Shown: positions 17,513 through 26,904 of the stretch, piece after piece
Layout: each line of letters begins with the position of its first letter
How positions within the stretch are numbered: position 1 is the first letter of the stretch
Source: SHLQ01 sp964610745
GTDB taxonomy: Bacteria; Actinomycetota; Acidimicrobiia; Acidimicrobiales; SHLQ01
Assembly: GCA_964610745.1 (NCBI GenBank)
Contig: CAZSYL010000007.1
Coordinates: 32,577 to 96,576 of the forward strand
Direction: 5' to 3'
Length of the DNA stretch: 64,000 nt
The notes under the pieces: generated by a model
Databases searched by the model: none
What the model was told of the DNA's origin: nothing
Seen by the model: the letters and a program-made list of their open reading frames with translations, nothing else
Translations under genes and position numbers: made by a program

Positions 17513-18898
17513 ATGATCTTCGAACAGCACTACCTCGATTGCCTCTCGCAGGCGTCGTACTTGATCGGTGACGAAAGCAGCGGTCGCGCCGTCGTTGTAG
17601 ATCCCAGGCGTGATGTTTCGCCATACCTTCAGAGCGCCAACGATCAGCGGCTGTCGATCGAACTGGTGCTCGAGACACACTTTCACGCCGACTTCCTCTC
17701 GGGCCACCTGGAACTCGCCGATGCCACCGGTGCAGCCATAGCGTATGGATCCATTGCCGAGACCGAGTTCGACGCGCGATCCCTCGCCCACGGCGAACGG
17801 ATCTCGCTCGGCAACGTCGAACTCGAGATCCGTCACACACCCGGTCATACGCCTGAATCAATCAGCATCGTCGTGTTTGAGAATGCTGGTGACGAGGTGC
17901 CTTACGCTGTGCTCACCGGCGACACCATGTTCATTGGTGACGTCGGTCGGCCCGATCTCCTCTCGTCGGTCGGTGTCACCGCCGACGAGCTTGCGGGTTC
18001 GCTCTACGACTCTCTTCATGAGCAGCTCCTCACGCTTCCCGATGAGACGCGCGTCTATCCCGCGCACGGAGCTGGTTCGGCGTGTGGCAAGAACCTCTCA
18101 ACCGACACGTGGTCTACGATCGGCGAGCAGCGATCGAGCAACTACGCCCTCGCCGAGATGACCAAGTCCGAGTTCGTTGACGTCGTCACGGCAGGCCAAA
18201 CGGCTCCACCTCAGTATTTCTCCTACGACGCTGGATTGAACCGCATCGAACGTCCCCTCCTCGACGAGCATTCAACACCGTTGGCCATCGACTTTGCAGC
18301 GGTGATCGAAGCTCAGCGCAACGGTGCCGTCGTCCTCGACGCCCGCGGGCCCGACGCGTTTGGACAGGCCCATCTCTCTGGTTCGGTCAATGTCGGGATC
18401 GACGGTCGATTCGCGGAGTTCGCCGGCGGCGTCCTTACGCCCGAGCAACCGATCATTCTTGTGACCAATCCGGGCGATGAGACCGTGGCCAAGAACCGAT
18501 TGGGTCGGATTGGATTCGACCGCGTTGTCGGTTTCCTCGACGATGCAGAAGCCAGGCTGGAGGCCGACGACGAGCATGTGGCGTCTGGTCGCCGAGTGGA
18601 TGTGCCGACCTTCCGCGACGAGATTGCCTCGCGTGAGGACCTGCAACTGCTCGACGTCCGCCAGCCCGGCGAAACCGCCGATGGAACGATCGATGGTGCC
18701 ACCGTTATCCCGCTGACGAGGTTGACCAAGGAGATCGACACGATCGATCCGTCCAAGCCGGTGATGGTGTTTTGCGCTGGTGGGTACCGATCGTCGATTG
18801 CGGCCAGCGTTCTGCGATCAAACGGTTTCAGAGATGTAGCTGATCTGCTCGGCGGGTACGGCGCGTGGCAGGCCGAGGCCGCCAACGCTTCGCACTAG
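17513..18898 (+). CDS. Persulfide dioxygenase-rhodanese fusion (MBL-fold)
   Basis: The 461-residue enzyme starts at the ATG at 17513, preceded by AAGGGGAA. An ETHE1-like metallo-beta-lactamase domain carries THFHAD (His56, His58, Asp60), RHTPGHTPES and GDTMFIGDVGRPDL, the mononuclear iron site of sulfur dioxygenases. Two rhodanese domains follow. The first lacks the catalytic Cys (NPGDE at that place). The second has an active loop CAGGYRS. The predicted role is oxidation of glutathione-type or other thiol persulfides with sulfur transfer, in sulfide detoxification. The palindrome at 17446-17467 suggests inducible expression. Confidence 0.88.
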   Translation: MIFEQHYLDCLSQASYLIGDESSGRAVVVDPRRDVSPYLQSANDQRLSIELVLETHFHADFLSGHLELADATGAAIAYGSIAETEFDARSLAHGERISLGNVELEIRHTPGHTPESISIVVFENAGDEVPYAVLTGDTMFIGDVGRPDLLSSVGVTADELAGSLYDSLHEQLLTLPDETRVYPAHGAGSACGKNLSTDTWSTIGEQRSSNYALAEMTKSEFVDVVTAGQTAPPQYFSYDAGLNRIERPLLDEHSTPLAIDFAAVIEAQRNGAVVLDARGPDAFGQAHLSGSVNVGIDGRFAEFAGGVLTPEQPIILVTNPGDETVAKNRLGRIGFDRVVGFLDDAEARLEADDEHVASGRRVDVPTFRDEIASREDLQLLDVRQPGETADGTIDGATVIPLTRLTKEIDTIDPSKPVMVFCAGGYRSSIAASVLRSNGFRDVADLLGGYGAWQAEAANASH

Positions 18899-18901
18899 CG
18901 G

Positions 18902-20389
18902 CTACTGGTTTGTCGGGAAGCCGAGGTCAACCGAACTGGTCGATGGATCGGGCCAACGTGTCGTCGTCACCTTCGGGCGCGTGTAAAAACGCAGACCCTC
19001 CGGGCCATACATCGTCGTGTCACCAAAGAAGCTGTCGTTCCAGCCTCCAAAGCTGTGGTACCCAACGGGAACGGGCACGGGCACGTTGATGCCGACCATG
19101 CCAGCTTCGACCTCCCGCTGGAAGCGCCGCGCCGCGCCGCCATCACGGGTGAACACCGCGCTGCCGTTGCCCCACGCGTTCTTCTCGATCATCTCGATGG
19201 CTTCGTCAAAGGTCTCAACCCGTACGACCGACAGAACCGGTCCGAAGATCTCGTCGGTGTAGACGCTCATGTCGGTGGTGACGTTGTCGATCAGGCTCGC
19301 CCCGAGGAAGAAGCCGTCGTTGTCGAACTCATGATCTCGGCCGTCGACCACGACGGTCGCACCTGCATCCTTGCCGGCTTGAATGTATCCAGCAACGCGG
19401 TCGCGGTGCTCCTCGGTGATGAGCGGACCCATCTCGGAGGCCGAGTCTGTGCCGTCACCGATGACGAGTCGATCGGTCCGTTCTTTGATGGCATCGATCA
19501 GCCGGTCGGCTGAGTCGCCGACCGCAACCACGACCGAGACCGCCATACAGCGCTCACCCGCTGACCCAAAGCCAGCAGAAACTGCAGCATCGGCGGCCAT
19601 GTTGATGTCGGCATCGGGCAGGACGACCATGTGGTTCTTCGCCCCGGCGAGTGCCTGGACTCGCTTGCCGTTGGCGGCGCCCGTTGTGTAGATGTACTTG
19701 GCGATAGGCGTGGAACCAACGAAGCTGATCGCGCGGACCAATTCATGTTCGAGCAGAGCGTCAACTGCTTCCTTGTCGCCGTTGACCACGTTGAGCAGGC
19801 CGTCGGGAAGACCCGCCTCGTGGAACAGCTCGGCGAGGAACATCGGTGCCGATGGGTCTCGCTCAGATGGCTTGAGGATGAAGGCGTTGCCGGCAGCGAT
19901 GGCATTCGGGATGGTCCAGAGCGGAATCATCACCGGAAAGTTGAACGGTGTAATGCCCGCTACGACGCCGAGCGGTTGGCGAATCGTGCTGACGTCGATG
20001 CCGGTCGAGGCGTTGGTGCTCAGCGTGCCTTTGAGCGACTCAGATGCTCCGGCGGCGAACTCGATGTTCTCAATGCCTCGTGCGAGCTCACCGGCAGAAT
20101 CGGAGAGTACCTTGCCATGCTCAGCGGTCAGGCGACGTGCGATCTCGTCGCTGTTGTCGATGACCAATTGGCGAAAGTCATACATGAGCTTTGTGCGTCT
20201 CGCGATGCTCGTGTCGCGCCACTCGAGGTATGCCTTCTGTGCTACCTGGACAGCGGTGTCAACCTCGGACACGCTGGCTAGGTCAACGTCACCGGTGATC
20301 TCGCCTGTAGCCGGGTTAAAAACAGGCTTGCTGCGGCCAGATGTGCCGGGGATGGTCTTTCCACCGATGAGGTGTTGGATCTTCTGCAT
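18902..20389 (-). CDS. mmsA: CoA-acylating methylmalonate-semialdehyde dehydrogenase
   Basis: The 495-residue aldehyde dehydrogenase has the MmsA/IolA features: ITPFNFPVMIPLWTIPNAI, KPSERDPSAP and the catalytic Cys in GSAGERCMAVS, plus the C-terminal GGWNDSFFGDTTMYGPEG. It oxidises methylmalonate semialdehyde or malonate semialdehyde to propionyl-CoA or acetyl-CoA with NAD and CoA, the last step of valine, pyrimidine or inositol breakdown. Length is normal. It stands alone, convergent with the dioxygenase gene (3 bases apart). No valine or inositol genes are adjacent, although an iol-like sugar cluster lies 14 kb away. Confidence 0.93.
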   Translation of the reverse strand: MQKIQHLIGGKTIPGTSGRSKPVFNPATGEITGDVDLASVSEVDTAVQVAQKAYLEWRDTSIARRTKLMYDFRQLVIDNSDEIARRLTAEHGKVLSDSAGELARGIENIEFAAGASESLKGTLSTNASTGIDVSTIRQPLGVVAGITPFNFPVMIPLWTIPNAIAAGNAFILKPSERDPSAPMFLAELFHEAGLPDGLLNVVNGDKEAVDALLEHELVRAISFVGSTPIAKYIYTTGAANGKRVQALAGAKNHMVVLPDADINMAADAAVSAGFGSAGERCMAVSVVVAVGDSADRLIDAIKERTDRLVIGDGTDSASEMGPLITEEHRDRVAGYIQAGKDAGATVVVDGRDHEFDNDGFFLGASLIDNVTTDMSVYTDEIFGPVLSVVRVETFDEAIEMIEKNAWGNGSAVFTRDGGAARRFQREVEAGMVGINVPVPVPVGYHSFGGWNDSFFGDTTMYGPEGLRFYTRPKVTTTRWPDPSTSSVDLGFPTNQ

Positions 20390-20683
20390 GATGTTGTGCC
20401 TTACGGGGGTGGACGTTCGCTAGCTCACAATAGCTGCCACCATAGAAGACTCAGCCCTAATCCGGCCCCCTGGACGGCGCGGTTCAACAGCTGTGCATAC
20501 CGGCCACGGTTGGAGCGATGGGCCGGTGTCGAGGTAGGACTTCCCCCACACCAGCCCAAACGCATCCCCACCAGCGAGATCGTTGGCGGTGTCCGAACAA
20601 GGGCATGTCCGGATCTACTAGTTAAACTGGTTGCATCCGTACGAAATGCCGGGAGGTCCTGGCGTTCAGAGGATGTTCCGAAT
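20390..20683. other. Intergenic region upstream of mmsA
   Basis: This 294-base spacer separates the mmsA start from the DM13 gene end, both on the minus strand. It presumably contains the mmsA promoter. No convincing gene, hairpin or RNA motif was found; open frames across it are shadows. Confidence 0.5.
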
Positions 20684-21463
20684 TTACGAAAGCGTCGCGA
20701 ACCCAAAGCCAGCACTGAAACGCTCACACCAGATCTCGACGTTGCTGAAGACGCTGAGGTCGACGTCGACGGGGATGGCGTAGTTCTGGTCACCGATGTT
20801 TCCGCTGAGATCGCCAAGGCTGATGAATTCGCCACTGGCGGCGCGAAGGTAGACCTTCAGGTCAGGACCGTTGTCAGATACGAAGTTCTCGAAGCGCAGG
20901 AAACGTTCCTCGGTGCCGTTGTTGAGCACGAGTGCATCACCGGTGACCGAGTAGCCGTTGATCGATTGGAAGTTGCCGCTTGCAATCGTGACTATCTCGC
21001 CGGGAGTTGCGGCCTCCTCTTCAGCCGCTGCGGCTGCGGCTTCAGCGGCTGCGGCCTCCTCTTCAGCCGCTGCGGCTGCGGCTTCAGCGGCTGCGGCTTG
21101 TTCGATCGCGGTTTCTTCGGCTGGAGTCTCCTCAGCAGGGGGGTCCTCGACCTCCTCTTCGACCGGATCATCGACGAGTGCTTCGGCTACTGGGGGTTCT
21201 TCGGTCACTGATTCTTCGAGGAGTTCCGAGGTCGCAGCGTCGTCTGAGCTGTCTGCATTGTCTGCATTGTCTGCCGGCTCTACCTCTTCGGTCTCGGCGG
21301 GCGCCGTGGTGAAGAGGTCATCGGCGCTCTCGTTCACTTCGTTGTCGATGAACGCGGCCTGAATTCCGAAGAACCCAAAGGCGAGCCACGCCGCAATGGC
21401 AATTCCGATGATGCCAACGACGGCAATAAGGGGTTTCTTGTCTGCAAGATCCATGGGTCTCAA
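20684..21463 (-). CDS. Membrane-anchored DM13-domain protein with Ala/Glu repeat linker
   Basis: The 259-residue protein has one N-terminal transmembrane segment (about 11-35, LIAVVGIIGIAIAAWLAFGF), a long acidic linker and a C-terminal DM13 domain (about 155-259; ASGNFQSINGYSVTGDA, GPDLKVYL, VEIWCERF). DM13 domains are proposed to bind redox cofactors or take part in electron transfer; one Cys sits at the conserved place. The linker contains two copies of a 14-residue AEEE-plus-Ala block that would form a charged helix or stalk. The start could also be the Met three codons in (21454). It likely displays DM13 outside the membrane. Confidence 0.82.
   Translation of the reverse strand: MRPMDLADKKPLIAVVGIIGIAIAAWLAFGFFGIQAAFIDNEVNESADDLFTTAPAETEEVEPADNADNADSSDDAATSELLEESVTEEPPVAEALVDDPVEEEVEDPPAEETPAEETAIEQAAAAEAAAAAAEEEAAAAEAAAAAAEEEAATPGEIVTIASGNFQSINGYSVTGDALVLNNGTEERFLRFENFVSDNGPDLKVYLRAASGEFISLGDLSGNIGDQNYAIPVDVDLSVFSNVEIWCERFSAGFGFATLS
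21009..21092 (-). repeat. Two 42-base tandem repeats within the DM13 linker
   Basis: The same 42-base unit occurs at 21009-21050 and 21051-21092 and encodes a 14-residue Ala/Glu block twice. Identity of the copies at DNA level implies recent duplication or ongoing length variation. Confidence 0.9.
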
Positions 21464-21565
21464 CCAGTCCTAGTTGTTAATTTGGTCTGTCGGCCGGCCC
21501 GCTCAACGCCTTAGGGATGGAGTTGATAATTACAACGGCATACTCAAAGTATTCAACCGTCACCT

Positions 21566-22426
21566 ATGCCCCCCGGAAATACTCCACTCGTCGAGTTCAC
21601 CGCTCTTTCACCTGAGGGATCTCGCCTTTTTGGCAAGCTCGAGTGGTACAACCCGACCGGGTCCATCAAGGACCGCGCTGCCTGGAACATGTTTCAGAAC
21701 GCTCGCCGTGACGGCCACCTGCCACCGGGCACGCCGTTGATCGAAGCAACGTCAGGAAATACCGGCATTGGCCTTGCTCGGCTTGCCACAGTGAGTGGCT
21801 TCGAGATGACCATCGTCCTCCCAAAGAACTCAACCGCTGAGCGCAAGCAGTTGCTCAGGGCCTATGGCGCCAAACTCGTCGAGGTCGACGGTGGACCGAA
21901 CGATGGAATCGAGCGGGCACGAAATATGGTGGCCGACGGGCTTGGTTTCATGTGTTATCAGTACGGCAACCCAGGAAATCCTGAGTCGCACGAATTCGGA
22001 ACAGCCTTGGAGATCATTGCGGACTGGCCCGATCAAGACCCACCCGATGGCGTCTTCTGCGCCTACGGCACCGGCGGCACGCTCACCGGAGTAAGTCGCG
22101 GTCTTGTCAAGGAGTACCCAGATATCGACGTGCACTCGGTTGAGGAATTCACCTCCGATCCAATCAGCGGCATGCGCAGCCAAGATGACCCGTTCCAGCC
22201 TCCCGTCGCCGACCTATCGCTAGTGACCCATCGTCACGAGGTCAGCAAGGCCGACTCGGTCGCCGCGGTCTCGCGTCTGATCCAGGCTGAAGGTCACTTC
22301 GTCGGTACGAGCTCGGGCGCTATCGTCCACGCAGCGATCGAACACCTCAAGGTCCACGGCGGAACAGCGATTGCGGTTCTTCCCGACGCTGGTTGGAAGT
22401 ACCTCTCGGGCGCACCCTGGGCTTGA
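21566..22426 (+). CDS. CysM-like cysteine synthase family PLP enzyme
   Basis: The 286-residue protein has GNTPLVEF near its start, the PLP lysine in NPTGSIKDRAA (about residues 30-40), the phosphate/substrate loop SGNTGIG and YGTGGTLTG. The features QYGNPGNPESHEFGT and a DAGWKYLSG end resemble mycobacterial CysM, which uses O-phosphoserine and a sulfur carrier protein (family knowledge). It lacks about 30 residues found at the C-terminus of that enzyme. No cysO, mec or cysE gene is beside it. It probably makes cysteine or a related amino acid; the donor is uncertain. Confidence 0.8.
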   Translation: MPPGNTPLVEFTALSPEGSRLFGKLEWYNPTGSIKDRAAWNMFQNARRDGHLPPGTPLIEATSGNTGIGLARLATVSGFEMTIVLPKNSTAERKQLLRAYGAKLVEVDGGPNDGIERARNMVADGLGFMCYQYGNPGNPESHEFGTALEIIADWPDQDPPDGVFCAYGTGGTLTGVSRGLVKEYPDIDVHSVEEFTSDPISGMRSQDDPFQPPVADLSLVTHRHEVSKADSVAAVSRLIQAEGHFVGTSSGAIVHAAIEHLKVHGGTAIAVLPDAGWKYLSGAPWA

Positions 22427-22474
22427 GCTAGCTCATTGCTGGACGGGGATTGTTGCTGGTGGCTGGTCGCTGAG
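22427..22474. other. Short convergent spacer with repeated GAGCTAGC
   Basis: Between the convergent CysM-like and dehydratase genes the octamer GAGCTAGC, part of a palindrome, occurs next to each stop codon. The arrangement could form a bidirectional hairpin, but the pairing is imperfect and no T-tract is present. Confidence 0.35.
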
Positions 22475-23449
22475 CTAGCGCAATGACTGCTCGATCATCG
22501 AGGAGAGTACGGGCGACGAGACGTTTCCGCCGCAACTGACGGCGACGATGCGGCCACCCGGGTTTTGTTCTGCATGTTGCGTTGCCGCAGCGATTGCTAC
22601 GCCGGACGAACCCTCGACCAGTTGATGGTGGTCGTCGATCATCTCCCTCACGGAAACTGCGATGTCGTGTTCGGTGATATCTACCCACTCGTCGACTAAC
22701 GCCTGGCATATCGGGAACGTGATGGCGTCTTGCTCGATTGCGCCCGCGGTACCGTCGGAGAACGTCGGCAGGAATTCGGGAACGACGACCTTCCCCGCCT
22801 CGATCGATGCCGCCATAGCCCGGTCGTTCAAGGCGGAAGCGCCGATGACCCGTGTGTTTGGCGAGTGCTCCTTAATCCAAGTAGCAATCCCCGAAATCAT
22901 GCCCCCACCCCCAACGGCGACCACGACGGCGTCGATCAACCCGTCGATATCTTCAAGGATCTCCTTGCCAATCGTGCCCTGTCCGGCGGCCACCAGTGGG
23001 TCGTTATACGGCGAGATGTACGGGATGGACTCCGCCTCCGAGAGCTTGCGGGCGGCGATCTCGCAATGGATGGCGTCGGTGTGGTCGACGAGGACGGCTT
23101 CGGCGCCGAGTCGTTCGATTTGGGTGAGCTTTGACGGCGACACGTTCGATGGCAGGAAGATTTTCGCAGAGATTCCACGACTGGCTGCAGCGGTCGCGAC
23201 TCCGATCCCGTGATTGCCCGACGAGGCAGTGACCACTCCACGTCCTGCTGCGTCGGCATCGAGAGCGTGTACGAAGTTGGCTGAACCTCGAACCTTGAAG
23301 CTCCCCGTTCGTTGCTGGTGTTCAGCCTTGATCAGGACATCGGCGCCGTATCGGTCAGACAGTGGATCGGAACGAAACAGCGGGGTGCGGCTGACATGGG
23401 GTGAGATTCGCTCGGCTGCATTTGCGATATCGGTCGGGGAGAAACTCAT
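22475..23449 (-). CDS. Threonine/serine dehydratase-like PLP enzyme
   Basis: The 324-residue enzyme is a fold-type II PLP enzyme: TGSFKVRGS holds the PLP Lys (about residue 52), SSGNHGIG is the substrate loop and VGGGGMISG the phosphate loop. SCGGNVS near the end places the PLP-N1 residue. It lacks the C-terminal ACT regulatory domain of biosynthetic IlvA, so a catabolic L-threonine/L-serine dehydratase, or a related hydroxy-amino-acid lyase, is most likely. Convergent with the CysM-like gene. Confidence 0.85.
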   Translation of the reverse strand: MSFSPTDIANAAERISPHVSRTPLFRSDPLSDRYGADVLIKAEHQQRTGSFKVRGSANFVHALDADAAGRGVVTASSGNHGIGVATAAASRGISAKIFLPSNVSPSKLTQIERLGAEAVLVDHTDAIHCEIAARKLSEAESIPYISPYNDPLVAAGQGTIGKEILEDIDGLIDAVVVAVGGGGMISGIATWIKEHSPNTRVIGASALNDRAMAASIEAGKVVVPEFLPTFSDGTAGAIEQDAITFPICQALVDEWVDITEHDIAVSVREMIDDHHQLVEGSSGVAIAAATQHAEQNPGGRIVAVSCGGNVSSPVLSSMIEQSLR

Positions 23450-23511
23450 TGGCTGAACCTACTGCGCCTGGCCCACGGGTCCGACGTTGCACCGCTACGG
23501 TCTGTATCAGG

Positions 23512-24069
23512 ATGATCACCACCACTCACGTCGTAACCAACGCGCTCGTCGCCATCCGAAAGAAGGGGAGCGCGGCCGACGTACTCGACAGCACGACAGC
23601 GCGGTGGTTTGTGGCTGGCGGTCTCGCACCCGACATCGGGCTCTATGCACTTAGCGCGGGAGCTGGCATCTTCTTCCCGCTCGTTCGCGGTATGACCTTT
23701 CAGGAGTCGATGAAGCATGCGTTCGACGACCTGTTTTTCGACGACCCGGCGTGGGTTGCGATTCACAACAGCCTGCACAGCCCGGTTGTTCTCGCCGGTC
23801 TCGCAGCCGTCGGCAAGCTCACGAAGAGCAATCGGCTTGTCGCCTTTGCAGCGGGCTGCATGCTCCACACCGCCATGGACATACCCGTCCATCACAACGA
23901 CGGACCACTGGTGTTCTTCCCGCTCGACTGGAAAACCCGATTCGATAGTCCTGTCAGCTACTACGACGCTGACCACTACGGCAAGATCGTGGCGCCCATC
24001 GATTTTGCGATCACGTTCCTGGGCGGTGCTGCGGTGCTTGGGTCGTGGCTTCGAGGCCGTCGGAGCTAG
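23512..24069 (+). CDS. Membrane protein resembling YdjM-type metal-dependent hydrolases
   Basis: The 185-residue product starts at the ATG at 23512 (the open frame extends further up but overlaps the divergent dehydratase promoter). It has several hydrophobic segments and scattered His/Asp motifs: THVVTN at the start, LAPDIG, NSLHSPVV and MLHTAMDIPVHHNDGP. This order (H, PD, HS, H..xD) resembles PF04307 putative membrane-bound metal-dependent hydrolases. The reaction is unknown. The assignment is by motif order only. Confidence 0.6.
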   Translation: MITTTHVVTNALVAIRKKGSAADVLDSTTARWFVAGGLAPDIGLYALSAGAGIFFPLVRGMTFQESMKHAFDDLFFDDPAWVAIHNSLHSPVVLAGLAAVGKLTKSNRLVAFAAGCMLHTAMDIPVHHNDGPLVFFPLDWKTRFDSPVSYYDADHYGKIVAPIDFAITFLGGAAVLGSWLRGRRS

Positions 24070-24196
24070 TTCGGTCATCAACCCGCGAAATGGGACAATC
24101 CGAGGACCTTTCTCGGCCGGTGGGTGGCCACTTCGCTGACTGCTCTGGTATCTCTAGGGCAGGGACCCGCACATCCCAACACATCTGGAGAGACCC

Positions 24197-24478
24197 ATGA
24201 TTCAACACACCGTTGCCTTTCGGCTCGGCGACGATGCCGATGCCAATGGCTTCTGGACCGGCGTTGCGACCCTCGAAGCAATCGACGGGGTTCTCGACTT
24301 CAAAGTCTTGCGTCAGGTCGGTGAGAAGAGCGATTTCACCCACGCCCTATCGATGTACTTCGAGACTCAGGGTGACTACGACAGCTACAACGTGCACCCA
24401 ATGCACACAGCGTTCGTCGAAGATTTGTGGATTCCAAACGTCGCAGAGTTCATGGAACTCGACTACATCGAGGGCTGA
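24197..24478 (+). CDS. Dabb (stress-responsive A/B barrel) domain protein
   Basis: The 93-residue protein is a single dimeric alpha/beta barrel domain, starting MIQHTVAFRL and containing the family HP motif (VHPMHTAFVED). GGAGAG lies just upstream as ribosome binding site. Dabb proteins include plant stress proteins and small hydrolases or cyclases, mostly of unknown function. It ends 9 bases before the sensor kinase gene and may be the first gene of that operon. Confidence 0.85.
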   Translation: MIQHTVAFRLGDDADANGFWTGVATLEAIDGVLDFKVLRQVGEKSDFTHALSMYFETQGDYDSYNVHPMHTAFVEDLWIPNVAEFMELDYIEG

Positions 24479-24487
24479 CCGGCACCC

Positions 24488-26185
24488 ATGTCCAGCGCTA
24501 CCGGCGATGCCCCGACCTATTCCGAGGACTTCATCGCGCAGTACGCCGCGCTGATCCAGGGAGAACTATCCGGGATCGAAGCCCTACACGCGAGTCAGCA
24601 AATGCTCCAGCTGCTTCTCGATTCGATGACCGACGCAGTCTTTTGGAAAGACCTGGATCTCACAATCGTTGGCTGCAACAGAGCATTCAGTGAGCTGGCG
24701 GGGTTTGATCCAGCACTGATCATCGGGAAGTCCGATGTGGACATGCCGTGGGCAGATGCAGAGGATTTCGGCTTCCAGTGGTTCGTTGATTGGGACCGCA
24801 AAGTCTTGGACAGCGGCGAACCCAGCTACGGAATTCTGGAGCAACTGACACGAGCGGATGGTTCGGTCGATTGGATCGAGACCAACAAGGTTCCGTTGCG
24901 TGATCGCGACGGCGAAATCGTTGGCCTTCTCGGAAACATCAAGATCGTGACCCAGCACCATCAAGCTCAGGCGGAGTTGAAACAGACTCTCGAAGAGCTC
25001 GACGAGCGGGTGCAACGGCGAACAGCAGAACTCGAGAGAGCCAACGAAGCGCTCCGTCGCGAGGTCGACGATCGCATTCGAAGTCAGGCCGAGGAGCGTC
25101 AGCAGCGAACCTATGCTGAGACACTGCGAGACACGGCTGCGGCGATGTCGCAGACGTTCGATCTGCCAACGGTCACCGAACAGGCCCTGTCCGGTCTCGG
25201 GCGGTTGGTGTCGAACGACTTGGCAGCGATCGTTCTCACGACGAGTTCGGGGGAACTCGAACTGAGTCGACATCAGGCGGGGTTTGGTTATCTCGGCGAC
25301 TACGGAGCGGACGTGGACTCGCTCAACCTTTCTGAGCTGTCGATCATTGCACGTCTTGACGACGGGCCTAGCCCGGTCATCATTAGCGATCCGGCGACTG
25401 CGGTGGGTCCAGCGAGCTGCGTGATGGGAGCCCGTATGCGCCAGGCCGATCAGGTCGTTGGCTATCTCTTCGTCGAGAGTGCAACGCTCGGCTTCTTCAC
25501 CGAGGACCACGCTGAACGCCTCGCGGCCGTAGCCGACCAAGCTGGCGCGGTGTTGTCGAACGCCAAGTTGGCTCAGCGGATGTCGGAGATCGCCGCAGCC
25601 GAAGAACGCCAGCGGTTGGCGAGAGATCTTCACGATGCCATCAATCAGACGTTGTGGACCGCATCGCTTAGTGCCGAGTCGCTGCTCAACAACGTCGACG
25701 AGGACAGCGACTTGTACCCGCGCATCGATCGGCTTGGGCAGCTGACAAGAGGAGCCCTTTCGGAGATGCGTGGCCTTTTGCTCGAGCTGCGTCCAGGCGA
25801 ACTTGCTGAAGTCGACCTACGCGAGTTGATGCGGCACTTGCTGAACGCGATCGAGGCTCGGATGAAGGTCGAGATCACCAGCGATCTTCAACCGGTTGAC
25901 CTCAGCTCGGCGGTACACACCGCGATCTATCGAATTGCTCAGCAGGCGCTCTCGAATATGGTTCAGCATTCGAATGCGACCATGGTCGATGTGCGCCTAG
26001 TCGCTGGTCCACCGACCGTTCTCCGAGTTGCCGATAATGGCGATGGCTTCGAGGTTGACGATGTTCCAGGAGGGCGCCTCGGTCTTCAGATCATGCGAGA
26101 GCGCGCCGAGGCTGTTGGCGCCGAGGTTTCAATCGAGAGTGAACCAGGCGAGGGGACCACGGTGACCGTTACCGTGGAATCATGA
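24488..26185 (+). CDS. PAS-GAF sensor histidine kinase (NarL family)
   Basis: The 565-residue soluble kinase contains a PAS domain (about 45-165, ending in a PAC-like LRDRDGEIVGLLGNIK), a coiled coil (about 165-205), a GAF domain (about 215-365), a HisKA_3 dimerisation helix with RDLHD (His382) and a HATPase domain with DNGDGF and GLQIMRERA. No membrane segment is visible, so it senses a cytosolic signal, perhaps redox or a small ligand. Its stop overlaps the response-regulator start by 4 bases, marking a cognate pair. Confidence 0.92.
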   Translation: MSSATGDAPTYSEDFIAQYAALIQGELSGIEALHASQQMLQLLLDSMTDAVFWKDLDLTIVGCNRAFSELAGFDPALIIGKSDVDMPWADAEDFGFQWFVDWDRKVLDSGEPSYGILEQLTRADGSVDWIETNKVPLRDRDGEIVGLLGNIKIVTQHHQAQAELKQTLEELDERVQRRTAELERANEALRREVDDRIRSQAEERQQRTYAETLRDTAAAMSQTFDLPTVTEQALSGLGRLVSNDLAAIVLTTSSGELELSRHQAGFGYLGDYGADVDSLNLSELSIIARLDDGPSPVIISDPATAVGPASCVMGARMRQADQVVGYLFVESATLGFFTEDHAERLAAVADQAGAVLSNAKLAQRMSEIAAAEERQRLARDLHDAINQTLWTASLSAESLLNNVDEDSDLYPRIDRLGQLTRGALSEMRGLLLELRPGELAEVDLRELMRHLLNAIEARMKVEITSDLQPVDLSSAVHTAIYRIAQQALSNMVQHSNATMVDVRLVAGPPTVLRVADNGDGFEVDDVPGGRLGLQIMRERAEAVGAEVSIESEPGEGTTVTVTVES

Positions 26186-26820
26186 GCTCAACTGCGGGCG
26201 CCGACGAGACGATACGGATCGTCGTCGTCGACGATCATGACCTTCTCCGCGAAGGCGTCAGCTCGGTTCTCGGGTCGTTTCCGGACATCGATGTGGTCGG
26301 TGAGGCTCGCAACGGCGAGACCGCGCTCGATACCGTGGCCGAGGTCGATCCCGATGTGGTTGTAATGGACCTGGTCATGCCGGGAATGGGCGGCGTCGAA
26401 GCGATTCGACAGTTGCGAGAAGCGCATCCCGAGCTGGGAATTCTCGCATTGTCGAGTTTCTCCGACGGCACCAGAGTTCGAGAAGTCATCGACGCTGGCT
26501 CAACCGGATATCTCATCAAGTCGGTCGATGGCGGTTCGCTCGGCCAGGCAGTGCGCAATGCCTCGAAGGGGATCGCCACCTTCTCGCCAGAAGTAACGTT
26601 GGCTCTGATCGGTAATGACACCGAGAGCCAAGTCTCGTCCCTTACCGCTCGCGAAGCGGAAATTGCTGACCTGCTGGCGCTCGGAAAAACCAACGCCGAG
26701 ATCGCCGACGACCTCGTTCTAAGCGTCTTCACCGTCAAGAACCACGTCAGCAGTATCTTGATGAAACTACAGGTCCGCACCCGAACCGAAGCTGCAGCTG
26801 CCCTGCTCTCTCGCAAATAA
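26182..26820 (+). CDS. NarL/FixJ-type response regulator
   Basis: The 212-residue regulator has a receiver domain with the acidic pair in VVVDDHD, phospho-acceptor Asp63 (VMDLVMPGM) and the Lys in YLIKSVDGG. A LuxR-type helix-turn-helix follows (LTAREAEIADLLALGKTNAEIAD...VKNHVSSI). It is expressed with the preceding kinase. Targets are unknown; the small gene at 26905 and the Dabb gene are local candidates. Confidence 0.93.
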   Translation: MSSTAGADETIRIVVVDDHDLLREGVSSVLGSFPDIDVVGEARNGETALDTVAEVDPDVVVMDLVMPGMGGVEAIRQLREAHPELGILALSSFSDGTRVREVIDAGSTGYLIKSVDGGSLGQAVRNASKGIATFSPEVTLALIGNDTESQVSSLTAREAEIADLLALGKTNAEIADDLVLSVFTVKNHVSSILMKLQVRTRTEAAAALLSRK

Positions 26821-26904
26821 CTCCACCTGAGAGGGTGCTTCAGCGCGCTGTGTGCTGTGCCGATGGTTGAGATGGTGAAGTTCTTGCCACCGAAGGAGAA
26901 AACC

